This document shows, in pieces, positions 63,454 to 64,000 of a DNA stretch of 64,000 bases. The stretch is from Meridianimarinicoccus roseus (GTDB lineage Bacteria > Pseudomonadota > Alphaproteobacteria > Rhodobacterales > Rhodobacteraceae): contig NZ_QGKU01000003.1 in assembly GCF_003172915.1 (NCBI RefSeq), forward strand, positions 1 through 64,000. Direction: 5' to 3'. Made by a program: the position numbers and the translations under genes. Below the pieces are notes generated by a model. That model did no database searches. It worked only from the letters and a program-made list of their open reading frames with translations, and was not told where the DNA came from. Every line of letters begins with the position of its first letter. Positions within the stretch are counted from its first letter, which is position 1.

Positions 63454-64000
63454 TCAGGCGGCGCTGTGCAGTTTCGCGCCGTCCGGTCCGCGCACGATGC
63501 CACGGTCGAAAAGCCGCGCGATCTCGGTGTCGTCCAAGCCGGTCACGTCGCTCAAAATCTCCTCGGTATGGGCACCCAACACCGGTGCCGCGCGCGGCGG
63601 ATCGCGCTCCAGCGCCGAGAAACTGGCGGCGTGTCCGGGCACCGGGAAGCGGCCTAGCTGTTCTTGCGCGAGGTCTGTGAAGATCGGGTTGTCGGGCCCT
63701 AGATCAGGGTCTTGCGTCACCGCCTCGTGGACGGTGCGGAATTGTGACCAGGTCAACTTCGCCTCGTCGAACAAATCGGCAACAACCTTGGACGGACGGG
63801 CGGCGAACCACGGGCGCAGGATTGCGGTGATCTGCGCGCGCAGTTCCCAGCGCGCGCCCTCGTCGGCCAGATCGCGGCCCGTGCGGCGGGCCAGCCGGTC
63901 CATCTCGGCCTCGGTCCCCGTAACCTGTACAAGCCCTGTCCATTGCCGCGCGGTCAGGCCGATCACCATGACCCGCTGCCCGTCGGCACACACAAAGTCC
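63454..64000 (-). CDS. CaiB/BaiF-type CoA-transferase, C-terminal part (5' end beyond window)
   Basis: The frame is open to the right edge, so the N-terminal half is missing; about 182 residues are visible. They begin DFVCADGQRVMVIGLTARQW, the stretch found at mid-protein in class III CoA-transferases. They continue with ILRPWFAARPSKVVADLFDEAKLTWSQF in pieces, a DPDLG segment and the C-terminal PVLGAHTEEILSDVTGLDD typical of the family. A GTG at 63993 could be mistaken for a start, but the frame continues above it. Substrate unknown. Confidence 0.85.
   Translation of the reverse strand, partial: DFVCADGQRVMVIGLTARQWTGLVQVTGTEAEMDRLARRTGRDLADEGARWELRAQITAILRPWFAARPSKVVADLFDEAKLTWSQFRTVHEAVTQDPDLGPDNPIFTDLAQEQLGRFPVPGHAASFSALERDPPRAAPVLGAHTEEILSDVTGLDDTEIARLFDRGIVRGPDGAKLHSAA

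Noticed and set aside
63131-63680. Possible transposase remnant or small genes between the haloperoxidase and the CoA-transferase
   Set aside because: No transposase motif, no terminal inverted repeats and no target duplication were seen; the frames are unrecognisable.

Overview
The window is high-GC DNA (roughly two-thirds G+C in the parts I read) from what looks like a marine alphaproteobacterium of the Rhodobacterales/Roseobacter type. This rests on gene content rather than a marker gene: complete C-P lyase and phnCDE clusters, a VPLPA-CTERM protein, TRAP and ugp transporters, a giant repeat protein with no N-terminal signal peptide, and malate synthase G with a GlcG-like neighbour. No rRNA, tRNA, insertion sequence, prophage or CRISPR array was seen. 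I do not name a genus.

Layout. (1) 1-17493, minus: one enormous open gene running off the left edge (at least 5,831 residues). It begins with about eight ~580-residue super-repeats, each a block of ~58-residue Trp/Asp-Gly repeats plus a spacer domain, and continues into tandem ~113-residue cadherin/VCBS-like domains. (2) 17919-25870: C-P lyase locus. phnG-H-I-J-K-L-N form a minus-strand operon, with a small membrane-protein gene in opposite orientation between phnI and phnJ. A 2H-phosphoesterase (DUF1045) gene and phnM follow, and phnF is divergent. (3) 25990-27381: a secreted VPLPA-CTERM protein with its own terminator. (4) 32188-27452, minus: phnC-phnD-phnE1-phnE2 and a hexapeptide acetyltransferase. 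(5) 32404-36479: putA and a divergent Lrp-type regulator. (6) 36520-39479: an ASPIC/UnbV-FG-GAP exported protein convergent with a di-haem peroxidase. (7) 47284-39547, minus: N-formylglutamate-amidohydrolase-like enzyme, dctQ, dctM, dctP, a glutamine-synthetase-like ligase, an aldehyde dehydrogenase and an iron alcohol dehydrogenase, with a divergent RpiR regulator and two matching palindromic operators. (8) 48336-51749: malate synthase G, a GlcG/HbpS-like protein, and an FMN riboswitch ahead of ribH. (9) 51789-60532: ugpB-A-E-C with a cytosolic GDPD, a divergent LysR, then a membrane GDPD and a phospholipase-A2-like secreted protein. (10) 60543-63023: a vanadium haloperoxidase-type enzyme with an N-terminal RTX-like repeat domain. 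(11) A CoA-transferase fragment at the right edge.

How the parts work together. Two blocks are devoted to phosphorus from organic sources: phosphonates (phnCDE uptake, C-P lyase, phnM/phnN) and glycerophosphodiesters/phospholipids (PLA2-like, two GDPDs, ugp). The TRAP/GS-like operon is best read as an uptake-and-catabolism pathway in which an amine is gamma-glutamylated and a hydroxyl is then oxidised in two steps; the substrate is unknown and this is the most promising undescribed system here. In all three solute-transport operons a strong GC hairpin sits 14-18 nt after the binding-protein gene, which suggests a shared way of making more binding protein than permease.
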